The notes under the pieces were generated by a model. It did no database searches. It saw only the letters and a program-made list of their open reading frames with translations, and was not told the DNA's origin. The position numbers and the translations under genes are program-made. A DNA stretch of 64,000 nt from Hyphomicrobium sp. CS1GBMeth3 (lineage in GTDB: Bacteria > Pseudomonadota > Alphaproteobacteria > Rhizobiales > Hyphomicrobiaceae), in contig NZ_FPHO01000003.1 of NCBI RefSeq assembly GCF_900117455.1, positions 124,001-188,000 on the forward strand. Reading direction: 5' to 3'. The stretch's first letter is position 1. The number at the start of each line of letters is the position of its first letter. This document shows, in pieces, positions 30,014 to 38,712 of this stretch.

Positions 30014-30274
30014 ATGGCAAAACGCAAAGTCGAAGGCATCCAGCACACCCCGCACGAGCTCGAGATCATCGCCCGGGCGGAGCGATACGCTGCCTACTTG
30101 TTCGTGGGACGCGTGAACAAGCACAAGATCGAATGCGAAACAGAAGCCGAGGCGCGCGCGGTTGCCCAGCGCCTTGCCGATGAGCACGGGCGCGGCGCGA
30201 TGGTCTATGCGATAGCGGGCGGCGCATCGGCGCTGTTGGCAACGGTCAGTCCTCGCATTGCAACTTTGAAATGA
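30014..30274 (+). CDS. small hypothetical protein
   Basis: This 86-residue protein has a good ribosome site (GGAGGACGCAACG before the ATG). It begins MAKRKVEGIQHTPHELEIIARAERYAAYLFVGR and contains an amphipathic helix (TEAEARAVAQRLADEHGRGAMVYAIA). It resembles small conserved proteins found on alphaproteobacterial mobile elements, but no function is recognised. It stands alone, 99 bp after the previous gene and ahead of a decayed toxin gene. Confidence 0.6.
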   Translation: MAKRKVEGIQHTPHELEIIARAERYAAYLFVGRVNKHKIECETEAEARAVAQRLADEHGRGAMVYAIAGGASALLATVSPRIATLK

Positions 30275-30500
30275 ATTGGTTTTCCGCGGATATGCAGGTT
30301 CGCTGAACGTCCGCTGCAGTCCGCGAAATATGTGTTTTCCTGCTTAATCGACGACCGGTCCGTCCCAGAAGCGGTCATGCCGCATCTGCAGCCGAAGCTT
30401 CCGTTGCGCTTGCCGACCAGGTCTGCTGATAGGTGAAATGCAGCCATCAGCTGTCGATCTTCTCAGCAATCTCGATGGCATCCGCGAGCACTAGCAGCTC

Positions 30501-30690
30501 ATGTTCCGCGGTGGCTGGGAGAAGCTCGACGAGGCAAAGCCCGGCGGCATCCACCTCGTCCGCAGAAGGCGATCCAGAAGGACCTGGAGGCCGACTATGA
30601 GGCCATGGCCGGCATGATGTTCGGCGAAGCGCCGGAGTTCGCTTGGATTCTCGATGAGCTGCAGAAAATCGAGGCGCAACCCAACGCGTC
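30501..30690 (+). pseudogene. AbiEii/AbiGii-type nucleotidyltransferase remnant, frameshifted
   Basis: The plus strand encodes FRGGWEKLDEAKPGGIHLV in one frame from 30501. Then, after an apparent one-base loss near 30559, it encodes QKAIQKDLEADYEAMAGM and MFGEAPEFAWILDELQKIEA in another frame. Joined, these match the C-terminal end of the AbiEii/DUF1814 toxin family (typical 'DYxAMxGMIFGExPxF...I' ending). The nucleotidyltransferase core and any AbiEi antitoxin gene are absent, and the normal stop is lost. The 450 bp from 30275 to 30725 contains no other gene. This is a relic of a type IV-like abortive infection pair. Confidence 0.65.
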
Positions 30691-30725
30691 AGGCTGCCGC
30701 GAAGCGGAAGCTGAGCCAAATCGGC

Positions 30726-31637
30726 CTATGCGGAGGCGAAGCGCTCCCGATGCCGCGCGATGTACGCGGGATGCGGCCACAGCCTTTCATCCTTCGGCAG
30801 GTGAACGCGATCCATTTGGTGTGCAAATAGCGATCGCAGCTCGGCTGGAACCTTGTTGTGAGACACAAGTATTCGGTAGTCGTCAGCAAGCGAGATCAGG
30901 TGGCGATCGAACAGCCAGTGCACCGTCGACGATAGCGCAATGCCGTTCTGGACAACATCCGGCCCACCCTCTGCAACGGGCCAGATGTGTGCTGCCTGAG
31001 CTTCCGACCTTCCGCCGCCGTTGATGATCTTGAGCCGCGTGATCGCGCAGGTGCTGTCGTATGCCTCGCAGACCTGCCCTCGAAAGCTGGCGTCGCGAAT
31101 CTTCCTATTCACCAGAATCTGCTCAATTCGTCGCTCCTGTTCTTCCAATGGTGCCGCAAGTAGCTCTTGAGTTGCACGATCGACATGTCCCACGTCCAGC
31201 TCACGACGCATAGCGTTCTCAGGTGCCAGGGTTTCGCCAAAGCCTTTTCGGGCTATGGCTGCAAAATCCTCATCCGAAAGCGTCCGAATTGACTTGCCCT
31301 GCAGATAGGCTCCGATCCGCGACGGAACGGCAATGGCGCGAAGCGGCGTCTCGGCATACCGCCCTCCATCCACAAATGGCACCGGCCGATCAAACGGAAG
31401 ATAGTCTGCCACATGGGCGTAGGCGTGCCCTGGCCGGGCGGCATCGGCCTCGATCCACACAACTCGCGCCACGGCCACATACGCGCGCCTGCCGTGATTG
31501 CGCTGCGGCTCCCGATACACGATCCATGATCCGACCAGAGTATCGGCCACTGCCCGGTACTGCCGCGGAAAGTGGTAGCGCCGCGAGATGTCGTCGTCAT
31601 AGCCGGACTCCGGCTTGGTATCGAAAACGCCCTTCAT
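30726..31637 (-). CDS. HNH endonuclease (putative restriction nuclease)
   Basis: This 303-residue protein starts MKGVFDTKPESGYDDDISRRYHFP; the upstream 129 codons in frame look non-coding. The N-terminal half (about 1-110) is a probable DNA-target or modified-base recognition module (SWIVYREPQRNHGRRAYVAVARV). The C-terminal third is an HNH nuclease of the HNH_2 kind: CAITRLKI, AAHIWPVAEGGPDVVQNGIAL and HWLFDRHLISL carry the expected Cys, His, Asn and His-x3-Asp positions. It is divergent from the cytosine methyltransferase gene across 217 bp. A restriction partner or a modification-dependent nuclease are the two likely roles. Confidence 0.85.
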   Translation of the reverse strand: MKGVFDTKPESGYDDDISRRYHFPRQYRAVADTLVGSWIVYREPQRNHGRRAYVAVARVVWIEADAARPGHAYAHVADYLPFDRPVPFVDGGRYAETPLRAIAVPSRIGAYLQGKSIRTLSDEDFAAIARKGFGETLAPENAMRRELDVGHVDRATQELLAAPLEEQERRIEQILVNRKIRDASFRGQVCEAYDSTCAITRLKIINGGGRSEAQAAHIWPVAEGGPDVVQNGIALSSTVHWLFDRHLISLADDYRILVSHNKVPAELRSLFAHQMDRVHLPKDERLWPHPAYIARHRERFASA

Positions 31638-31854
31638 GGTCCGAGCGCCGCGCTTGCACGGCCCGGCCGGCCCGGCACCTGCCTCTTTGGTCCTGAACCC
31701 ATCCGCCGTTTCGCCCACCAACATCCGTGGCGCCAATAGATCAGCCCCGTGATTTCCTCGCAACCACCCACAACAACATTGCCCGCCCCCCGGCGCTCGG
31801 AGCTCGACGGCCTCGGCGAACCACACTATGGTCGCCGCGACAGGGAGTTCGGAC

Positions 31855-33099
31855 GTGGCGCGCAGCTCAATCAGCTTATTCACTGGTGTCGGGGGTATTG
31901 ACTGCGGCCTTGCCGCGGCAGGCTTCGAGACTGCTGTTTCCGTTGAGATCGACCCGACCTGCGCCGCTTCCCTCGTTGCCAATCGCGTTGGCCACGTCAT
32001 CTCTTCCGACGTTACCGGGGTCACCGCGGGCGAGCTCCTGTCGATTGCCGGTGCGCGCGAGGGCGAGATTGACCTCTTGAGCGCCGGCCCGCCCTGTCAG
32101 CCGTTCTCCAAGTCCGCCAACTGGCGATACGGCACGCCGCTTGGGCTCGAAGACCCGCGTTCAAGGTCGATCGACCATATGCTCCGCCTTATCGAGGGTG
32201 TGCTACCGCGCGTCGTCCTGATTGAGAACGTGCCTGGCTTCGCCGGCGAGGGTGCGCGAGCCGGCCTTAAGTCTGTCACGACGCGGGTTGCCAAGATCAA
32301 CAAGAGGCGCGGGGTCGCCTATCGTGTCTCAAGCGCCATCCTTGACACCGCCGACTTCGGCGTTCCTCAGCATCGGCGGCGTCTGATCATGGTCCTTGAT
32401 CGCGAAGGACGCGAGTTTAACATGCCAGCGCCTACGCATGCCGGGAGCGGCAGCGGCTTGCCCCCCTATGTCACAGCATGGGACGCCATCGGTGAGCTCG
32501 ACAAGCCGCGGGTGCCACAGGAACTCCGAGTGAGGGGCCGGTGGGCCGATCTTCTGCCGTCAATACCGGAGGGGGAGAACTACATCTGGCATACGGAACG
32601 TGGCCGTGGCGTACCTCTCTTCGGCTATCGAACGCGATACTGGAGCTTCCTACTCAAGCTGGCCAAGGCGCGGCCGGCATGGACGTTGGCAGCGAACCCC
32701 TCGCAAAACTCGGGACCATTCCACTGGCGGAACCGTCTTTTATCTGTTGCTGAGATGGCGCGATTGCAGAGCTTCCCCGACTGGTGGCGGTTCGAGGGAA
32801 CGCGCGTCCACCAAGTGCGCCAGATCGGCAACGCGGTCCCGCCGCTGCTCGCGGAGATCATCGGCCGGGCCATCTCTCACCAGCTCCTCGGAGCAAAGCC
32901 GAGCATGCGCCGACCCAAGCTGTCGTTGCGCGCTGGCACCGCACCGCCCCCGCCGGAACGCGTTCAACCCGTGCACCGTCAATACCTTACTCTGAAGGGA
33001 TCGCATCTGGCCCATCCGGGCCACGGGCGCGGGCCGGGCGCCCTGCGCCGGGCGCGCGAGCTGGAAGCCGAGTTGCTTAAGGGCGCTTCCCAAGATTAG
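31855..33099 (+). CDS. DNA (cytosine-5) methyltransferase
   Basis: This is a C5-cytosine methyltransferase of about 414 residues. Motifs in order are: I SLFTGVGGIDCGL, IV with catalytic Cys AGPPCQPFSKS, VI ENVPGF, VIII QHRRRLIMV, and IX/X (SFPDWWRFEG, IGNAVPPLLAEIIGRAI). The region between VIII and IX holds the target-recognition domain. The GTG start (MARSSIS...) is preceded by GGGAG; an ATG nine codons upstream is the alternative. It heads a same-strand set with GHKL, Z1, PD-(D/E)XK and Vsr genes and should protect host DNA. Vsr would then repair T:G mismatches from deamination of the 5-methylcytosine. Confidence 0.93.
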   Translation: MARSSISLFTGVGGIDCGLAAAGFETAVSVEIDPTCAASLVANRVGHVISSDVTGVTAGELLSIAGAREGEIDLLSAGPPCQPFSKSANWRYGTPLGLEDPRSRSIDHMLRLIEGVLPRVVLIENVPGFAGEGARAGLKSVTTRVAKINKRRGVAYRVSSAILDTADFGVPQHRRRLIMVLDREGREFNMPAPTHAGSGSGLPPYVTAWDAIGELDKPRVPQELRVRGRWADLLPSIPEGENYIWHTERGRGVPLFGYRTRYWSFLLKLAKARPAWTLAANPSQNSGPFHWRNRLLSVAEMARLQSFPDWWRFEGTRVHQVRQIGNAVPPLLAEIIGRAISHQLLGAKPSMRRPKLSLRAGTAPPPPERVQPVHRQYLTLKGSHLAHPGHGRGPGALRRARELEAELLKGASQD

Positions 33100-33199
33100 C
33101 GGCAACAAATAGCTCAGGTTGAGCTCATGGTGCGCTTCATCTGTGGCAGGATGCCTTTCGAATCACAATTCTGCAGCACGGGCAGGGGGAGCATGCCCC

Positions 33200-34756
33200 G
33201 TGAACGACAAGCCAGCCTACAGCAAAATCGAGCGCGTCAGCATCCGCCCTGGCGTGAGCGTCCTATCAATCCTTAGGCATCTCAACTACAAGACCTGGTT
33301 CGCACTGGCCGAGTTCGTGGACAATGCCGTCCAAAGTCATCTCAGCCATGGAGATGCTCTCAGGACAGCGGATGGCCCGGCGTATAAGCTCATCGTCGAC
33401 ATCGACATTCTAGCAGGACCACCGAGCCGTATCTCGGTTCGGGACAACGCTGCGGGTATCGCACGGCAACATTTTCCTCGTGCCTTCCGTCCGGCGGCTA
33501 TTCCACCAGACAGATCCGGGCTCTCAGAATTCGGCATGGGCATGAAGAGTGCCGCCTGCTGGTTCGCTCCCCAATGGCATGTCCGTACGAAGGCGCTCGG
33601 CGAGGCATTCGAGCGGACGGTCCGGTTTGATGTCGACGCGATCGTGAATGACCAGCTCGAAGAGCTGGAGATTGTGGAGATGCAGGCACCGTTGGCGGAG
33701 CACTATACGGAGATCGTTCTGGACGATCTCCATCATGTCCCCGTGAAGAAGACAGTTAGCAAGATCAAGGAGCATTTGACCGATATCTATCGCGCGTTCT
33801 TGCGCGATGAAGCGTTGATCCTGCGGTTGAATGGCGAGCCACTTGTCTATGATCCGCCCAACATTCTGAAAGCGCCCTACGTGCGAGAGCCGTCAGGGCC
33901 AGCGCAACTTTGGCGCAAGGATATTTCGTTTGACTTTGGCAATGGCTTGTCGGTGAACGGCTTTGCAGCTTTGCGTGACCCAGGAAATTTCTCCCGCTCG
34001 GGCTTCGCTCTCTTCCGCCGTGGGCGGTTAATCCAAGGAAGCGGTGACGAAGGATATCGACCACCCACAATTTTCGCTCAACCGGGCAGCTATCGCTATC
34101 TGCGCCTCTTTGGCGAGCTTCACTTAGAGGGATTCGAGGTATCCCACACGAAGGATGGTTTTAGGTGGGACGAGAATGAGCAACCATTCCTGGCCTTGCT
34201 AAAGGAGCATTTGGACAGCGCCGATCTGCCTTTGCTGCGCCAGGCTGACGGATATCGCGCGTTGGCTGCGCGCACCGAGCGCAAAGCCGTGGCCGAGAAG
34301 GCCGTTGAACGGGCCGCCACTGCCTTGCAAGAGAGCTTGGCTCCTGCTGTCGAAGCTGCAGCGGCAAAGCAGCCAACAGAAACGCAGGCCAAACCTCTTG
34401 AGACGCAGCCGCTACTCGCACGGCGCGAATTCTCAATAGTATTTCGAGGGGAGACGTGGCTGATCAAGATTGAGATTGGTGATGATCCAGCCGAAGGCCA
34501 ATGGCTTGCCATGAGCGACACTGAGAACGCTCCTAACAGTCGGATCTTGGAGATCAGATTGTCGCTCGCTCATCCCTTTATGGTCAGCTTTGCACAGACA
34601 GATGCCGACGATGTTGAAGCCCTCCTGAGGGTCGCCGCAGCAATCGCATTGGGTGAGACCTTGGCACGGCGAAGCGGCGTGCGAATGGCCGGAACCGTTC
34701 GCCGAAACTTGAATGACATATTGCGTGAGGCGCTTTCTCGACCAACAACAAGCTGA
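33200..34756 (+). CDS. GHKL (MORC/Hsp90-like) ATPase of defence cluster
   Basis: This is an ATP-binding protein of about 518 residues with a Bergerat fold: N box EFVDNAVQS (E38, N42), G1 box RDNAAGI (D82, G86) and G2 box SEFGMGMKSAACWF (112-116). This pattern is close to MORC/MutL-type ATPases, which clamp DNA as ATP-closed dimers. A middle transducer-like region follows, then an Ala/Glu-rich linker (about 360-400) and a C-terminal domain without recognised motifs. The GTG start after GGGGGAG was preferred. Only 14 bp separate it from the Z1 gene. It is inferred to couple DNA recognition to the nuclease modules. Confidence 0.85.
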   Translation: MNDKPAYSKIERVSIRPGVSVLSILRHLNYKTWFALAEFVDNAVQSHLSHGDALRTADGPAYKLIVDIDILAGPPSRISVRDNAAGIARQHFPRAFRPAAIPPDRSGLSEFGMGMKSAACWFAPQWHVRTKALGEAFERTVRFDVDAIVNDQLEELEIVEMQAPLAEHYTEIVLDDLHHVPVKKTVSKIKEHLTDIYRAFLRDEALILRLNGEPLVYDPPNILKAPYVREPSGPAQLWRKDISFDFGNGLSVNGFAALRDPGNFSRSGFALFRRGRLIQGSGDEGYRPPTIFAQPGSYRYLRLFGELHLEGFEVSHTKDGFRWDENEQPFLALLKEHLDSADLPLLRQADGYRALAARTERKAVAEKAVERAATALQESLAPAVEAAAAKQPTETQAKPLETQPLLARREFSIVFRGETWLIKIEIGDDPAEGQWLAMSDTENAPNSRILEIRLSLAHPFMVSFAQTDADDVEALLRVAAAIALGETLARRSGVRMAGTVRRNLNDILREALSRPTTS

Positions 34757-34770
34757 CGGAACATCATTTC

Positions 34771-36975
34771 ATGGCACGCCGACCTGCAGGTATTGCTGCG
34801 CCACTTCCCCGACAAGCAGCGCCGGGATCGCTTTGGCAGCCCGTCATTGGCTCTGAGGCTATCGAGCTTCTTCGTCACAAGAGATTGTCCGACGATGGCG
34901 CAGCCGCAATCCAGGAGTCGGCAGCGCTAATACTGGGCAGGTGTTTGCCGCCGAACAGCAACAATGGTCAACGGACGGGTCTTGTCGTTGGGCACGTCCA
35001 AAGCGGCAAGACACTGTCGTTCACAACCGTCATAGCGCTTGCGCGCGACAATGGCATTCCTCTTGTGATTGTCGCTGCCGGCACCAAAAATCCCCTTCTT
35101 GCGCAAACTGTCGATAGACTTCTCTCAGATCTTCGCGTGAATGGAATTCCGGGCCCGCCACGCTGGCTACACATCAGAAACCCTGATCTGACCTCACGAC
35201 AAACGGTCGAGCACGCTATCGAGGAATGGCGCGATCCCACTGTGCCCCTCGCAGAAAAAGCCACGCTTCTGCTAACGGTGATGAAGCAGCATCAACGGCT
35301 TGAGAACCTCAACAGTCTGTTGCAGGTCCTCGATCTCACCGGTGTGCCGTCGCTTATAATTGATGATGAGGCAGATCAAGCTAGCCTCAACAACCGGGTC
35401 AACCAAAATGCAGAAAGCACAACATACCAGCGGCTCGTTGCCTTGCGGCGGCATCTGCCGTGCAACAGCTTTTTGCAGTATACCGCAACGCCGCAAGCTC
35501 CGCTGCTGATCAATATCATTGACGTGCTGTCGCCGCAGTTCGTGAAGGTACTGCAGCCTGGAGACGGCTATGTTGGCGGCGATGTGATCTTTGCCGAGAA
35601 TCGGCCTTACGCGCGTGTGATTCCACCAGGGGATATCCCGGCGCCGAACAATCCCCTTGGGGACCCTCCGGGCTCTCTCCTGGAGGCGTTGCGCATCTTC
35701 TTTGTAGGTGTCGCTGCCGGTCTGCCAACCTGGGGGCCAGCAAATCCAAACCGATCCATGCTCGTCCACCCTTCACGTACCACCGATCCCCACTACCAGT
35801 ATTTTCAAGCGATCAATGCAGTCGTTGGTGAATGGCGTCGCATGTTCACGCTGCCTGAGATTGATCGCGATCGGCAAGATCTGCTCGAGGATTTTCATGA
35901 TGCATACCGCGATCTCATCGCCACCGAGCCTGATCTTCCCGAGTTTGCCGCCATTGCCGCCAACCTTCCGCGGGCACTCGCGCGTACGTTCATTCGCGAA
36001 GTCAACACGCGTGGTCAGCGACGCACTCCGGAGATCGAGTGGAACCAAGCCTATGCGTGGATTCTTGTTGGCGGCCAATCAATGGATCGGGGCTTCACCG
36101 TCAAAGAGCTGACAGTCACCTACATGCCCAGGGGAACTGGCGTGGGTAATGCCGACACTTTGCAGCAACGAGCCCGGTTTTTCGGCTACAAGCGTCACTA
36201 CATTGGCTTCTGCCGCGTCTATTTGGAGGTGGCGGTGCTCAACGCGTTCGAGGCCTATGTCGCGCACGAAACGCAAATGCGCGAGGAGCTGCAGACGCTC
36301 GATGACACTGGAGCATCGCTCGCCGGATGGAAGCGGCGTTTCGTTCTCGACGCCGCCCTTACGCCTTGCCGGAACAATGTCATCTCTCACGACTACGTGC
36401 AGAGCAGCTATAGTGACAGTTGGTTTCATCCGGCGTTTGTGCGGATGGATGAGACAACGATTGCGCTCAACCAAGCTGATGTTGATGCCTTCATTCAGGG
36501 TGCGCCGTTCGCGGCTGACACAAGCTTCAGGACAACCAAAACTGCGCAACGACACGATGTCTGTGACGTTCCGCTTCGGAGCCTGATAGACGACCTTCTG
36601 CTGAAGTATCGCGTGGAAGATGCGGATGATACGAGCAACCTTCTTGGCGTGTTGCTTCAGCTCGGCGAGTGGCTAAAGGACCATCCTGACGACACGGCGC
36701 GGGTCTACAATATGCGGCCTCGATTTGCCGGGAACCGCACGATCAGCGCTCAAGGCCGCATCACTATCGGCGGCTTGATGCAAGGCCGGACCGATGCCGC
36801 AGATGCGTACCCCGGCGATCGGGCTTTTGTCGATCGAGCGCGCGTCACTGCTCAGATTCATTTCACTGACCTGAGAGTGGCGGGGCAGCGCGTACGAGAG
36901 CGCGTACCAATTCTTGCGGTGTGGGTTCCTGCGGATCTCGACCTTACTTGGGTCGCGCAAGGCGGGAACCGATGA
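34771..36975 (+). CDS. Z1-domain ATPase/helicase-like protein
   Basis: This 734-residue protein matches the Z1 family, a superfamily 2-like ATPase found in restriction-type gene sets. Visible parts are Walker A GHVQSGKT (74-81), a DEAD-like Walker B IIDDEADQAS, motif III YTATPQA and the C-terminal motif block GGQSMDRGFTVKELTVTYMPRG with DTLQQRARFFGYKR, which includes the arginine-finger region. It overlaps the next gene by 4 bp (ATGA). In the cluster it probably translocates on or remodels DNA and passes it to the PD-(D/E)XK nuclease. Confidence 0.88.
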   Translation: MARRPAGIAAPLPRQAAPGSLWQPVIGSEAIELLRHKRLSDDGAAAIQESAALILGRCLPPNSNNGQRTGLVVGHVQSGKTLSFTTVIALARDNGIPLVIVAAGTKNPLLAQTVDRLLSDLRVNGIPGPPRWLHIRNPDLTSRQTVEHAIEEWRDPTVPLAEKATLLLTVMKQHQRLENLNSLLQVLDLTGVPSLIIDDEADQASLNNRVNQNAESTTYQRLVALRRHLPCNSFLQYTATPQAPLLINIIDVLSPQFVKVLQPGDGYVGGDVIFAENRPYARVIPPGDIPAPNNPLGDPPGSLLEALRIFFVGVAAGLPTWGPANPNRSMLVHPSRTTDPHYQYFQAINAVVGEWRRMFTLPEIDRDRQDLLEDFHDAYRDLIATEPDLPEFAAIAANLPRALARTFIREVNTRGQRRTPEIEWNQAYAWILVGGQSMDRGFTVKELTVTYMPRGTGVGNADTLQQRARFFGYKRHYIGFCRVYLEVAVLNAFEAYVAHETQMREELQTLDDTGASLAGWKRRFVLDAALTPCRNNVISHDYVQSSYSDSWFHPAFVRMDETTIALNQADVDAFIQGAPFAADTSFRTTKTAQRHDVCDVPLRSLIDDLLLKYRVEDADDTSNLLGVLLQLGEWLKDHPDDTARVYNMRPRFAGNRTISAQGRITIGGLMQGRTDAADAYPGDRAFVDRARVTAQIHFTDLRVAGQRVRERVPILAVWVPADLDLTWVAQGGNR

Positions 36976-37979
36976 GATCATCGCTCGCCGCAATTCTGAC
37001 TGAAGTCTCACACGAGGAGGCGGCATCGCTCGCGAACGACCAGTTTGCGGTGCGACGAATCCCAGGCTATCCGGGACACCTTGTCGGCCGAACGGCAGGC
37101 AGCTTTCCCTCGGTATTGATTGCGTCATCCGACGCTTCTCTGCGAGCCCCGATACGACTGAGTGGTTTGCAAGTCAGCTTTGCCATCCCTTGCCAGCTCA
37201 AGTTTGAGGGGACGCACGAGTCACAACGCTTGCTAAGTGTGGTGACCTGCATTGATCCCAATGGGCCGGTGCAGGAGTATTTCTTGCATCTTATGGAAGC
37301 GCTGCTGCGCGCACTCGGCCCCGGGCCTTCGATCGAGGAAATTGCTACCTCTGTGCAAAGCTTGGTTGAGATCATGCAGCAACTCGCTAACCCTGCACAA
37401 AAGGCAGTAGTTGGATGCTTTGCCGAGCTATTGACGATTGTATTGAGCCGTGATGCGACGAAGGCGATCCAAGCTTGGCGAAATGCCATCGACGACACTT
37501 ATGACCTGAATATTGAGGACGCTCGCTTGGAGGTCAAGGCGAGCGGAACGACGTCTCGCTTGCATTATTTTTCTGCTGAGCAATGCCAGCCGCCAACGGG
37601 CACGACTGCCGCACTCGTCTCGTTGAGAGTAAGACCAGCTCCTGCCGGGACTACGATCGGTGACTTGGTTCAACGCATTGAGCAACGCCTCGAAGATCGC
37701 GCGGATTTGGCGCTGAAGCTCCGCCGAGTCCTTGCGAAAACGCTTGGGCAATCGGCACCGCTCGCCTTTCAGTCATCGTTTGATGAGCACCAAGCTGTAG
37801 ATTCTCTGCGTCTCTACGACGTGAGAGCTGTTCCTGCCATTCGTGGTCCGGTGCCGTCCGAGGTCACGCGCATTCGCTTTTGCAGCGACTTGACCAATGT
37901 CATACCGACACCGCGGGCGGCTTTGGCGGAAGCAAGCGCGGCGCTCGATGCACTGCTTCCGGTAATGATTCAGCCATGA
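36972..37979 (+). CDS. PD-(D/E)XK motif nuclease (DUF4420-like)
   Basis: This protein of about 335 residues begins MRSSLAAILTEVSHEEA. A restriction-fold nuclease core is visible in the second half: helix glutamate E152 (CFAELLTIVL, equivalent to the family's GEL), W169, the metal-binding aspartate D178 (YDLNIEDARLEVKAS) and E187-x-K189. This arrangement fits the DUF4420 / 'PD-(D/E)XK motif protein' family regularly found next to Z1 proteins. Start and stop overlap with Z1 and vsr (both ATGA), so the three are translationally coupled. It is the likely cutting subunit of the system. Confidence 0.85.
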   Translation: MRSSLAAILTEVSHEEAASLANDQFAVRRIPGYPGHLVGRTAGSFPSVLIASSDASLRAPIRLSGLQVSFAIPCQLKFEGTHESQRLLSVVTCIDPNGPVQEYFLHLMEALLRALGPGPSIEEIATSVQSLVEIMQQLANPAQKAVVGCFAELLTIVLSRDATKAIQAWRNAIDDTYDLNIEDARLEVKASGTTSRLHYFSAEQCQPPTGTTAALVSLRVRPAPAGTTIGDLVQRIEQRLEDRADLALKLRRVLAKTLGQSAPLAFQSSFDEHQAVDSLRLYDVRAVPAIRGPVPSEVTRIRFCSDLTNVIPTPRAALAEASAALDALLPVMIQP

Positions 37980-38455
37980 GTAAGCGCGTTTATGTTCCGA
38001 AATCGCCCCCAGCGAGTTCTCCAGGGATCGCCGCCGTCATGCGCGGCAATAAGAAGCGCGACACCAAGCCGGAATTGATTGTTCGTAGGATGTTGTTTGC
38101 TAAGGGGTATCGCTTTCGGACCCACGGGATCAGAGTTCCTGGCAACCCTGACATCGTTTTTGCTGCTCGCCGTAAAGCCCTATTTGTTCACGGCTGCTTC
38201 TGGCATCAGCACAAGGATAGCTCCTGTCCTTACGCGAACCGCAAAACCCCGAGCTCAAGCTACTGGCGCGCCAAGCTGGCGCGCAACGTACAACGAGATC
38301 GTGAGGTTCAGTCTGCACTCGCGCAGATGGGCTGGCGCGTTTGCATTGTCTGGGAGTGCGAGGCGAAGCGCCATGATCAGCTTGTAAGTCGACTGCAGGA
38401 GTTTTTAGGTCCGAGAGTCTGGAATTCGTCAAATAAGGTCTCTGCCGCAAAATAG
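37976..38455 (+). CDS. vsr: very short patch repair endonuclease Vsr
   Basis: This is a Vsr endonuclease of 159 residues, which nicks 5' of T in T:G mismatches made by deamination of 5-methylcytosine. The family features are all visible: IAAVMRGNKKRDTKPELIVRRMLFAKGYRFR, the catalytic Asp in GNPDIVFAARRKALFVHGCFWHQH, zinc-type Cys/His positions (HGCFWH, CPYA), YWRAKLARNVQRD and GWRVCIVWECE. It overlaps the nuclease gene by 4 bp and closes the operon. A restriction role for Vsr-like proteins in such clusters is also conceivable. Confidence 0.95.
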   Translation: MSKRVYVPKSPPASSPGIAAVMRGNKKRDTKPELIVRRMLFAKGYRFRTHGIRVPGNPDIVFAARRKALFVHGCFWHQHKDSSCPYANRKTPSSSYWRAKLARNVQRDREVQSALAQMGWRVCIVWECEAKRHDQLVSRLQEFLGPRVWNSSNKVSAAK

Positions 38456-38712
38456 CTCCTATCGACGCCCTCATACTTGAAGGCGAAGGTGAGGTGGCCT
38501 TCGAGAGTTGCGGCGGGCGCCATGGCGAGGTATCAGCAGCCGCCGGCCGTCCCGCTCCAGGACTCTATGGCGCTGGCCGATAGCGAACAGGGTGTAGAGA
38601 ACGGACCGCGCCCGCTAGTGCAAGAGAGACGGCGGATGCGATGATTGTCTTCATTTCTATCTTGTCGAAGAATTCGTTGTTACGGCCGCGCCGATCTGCC
38701 GTCTGTGCCGGG

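Noticed and set aside
38456..38712. Fic-like peptide trace (YLAMAPAATLEGHLTFAF) on the minus strand
   Set aside because: A stop lies directly upstream and only about 25 residues resemble a Fic-associated segment; this is too short to support a remnant.
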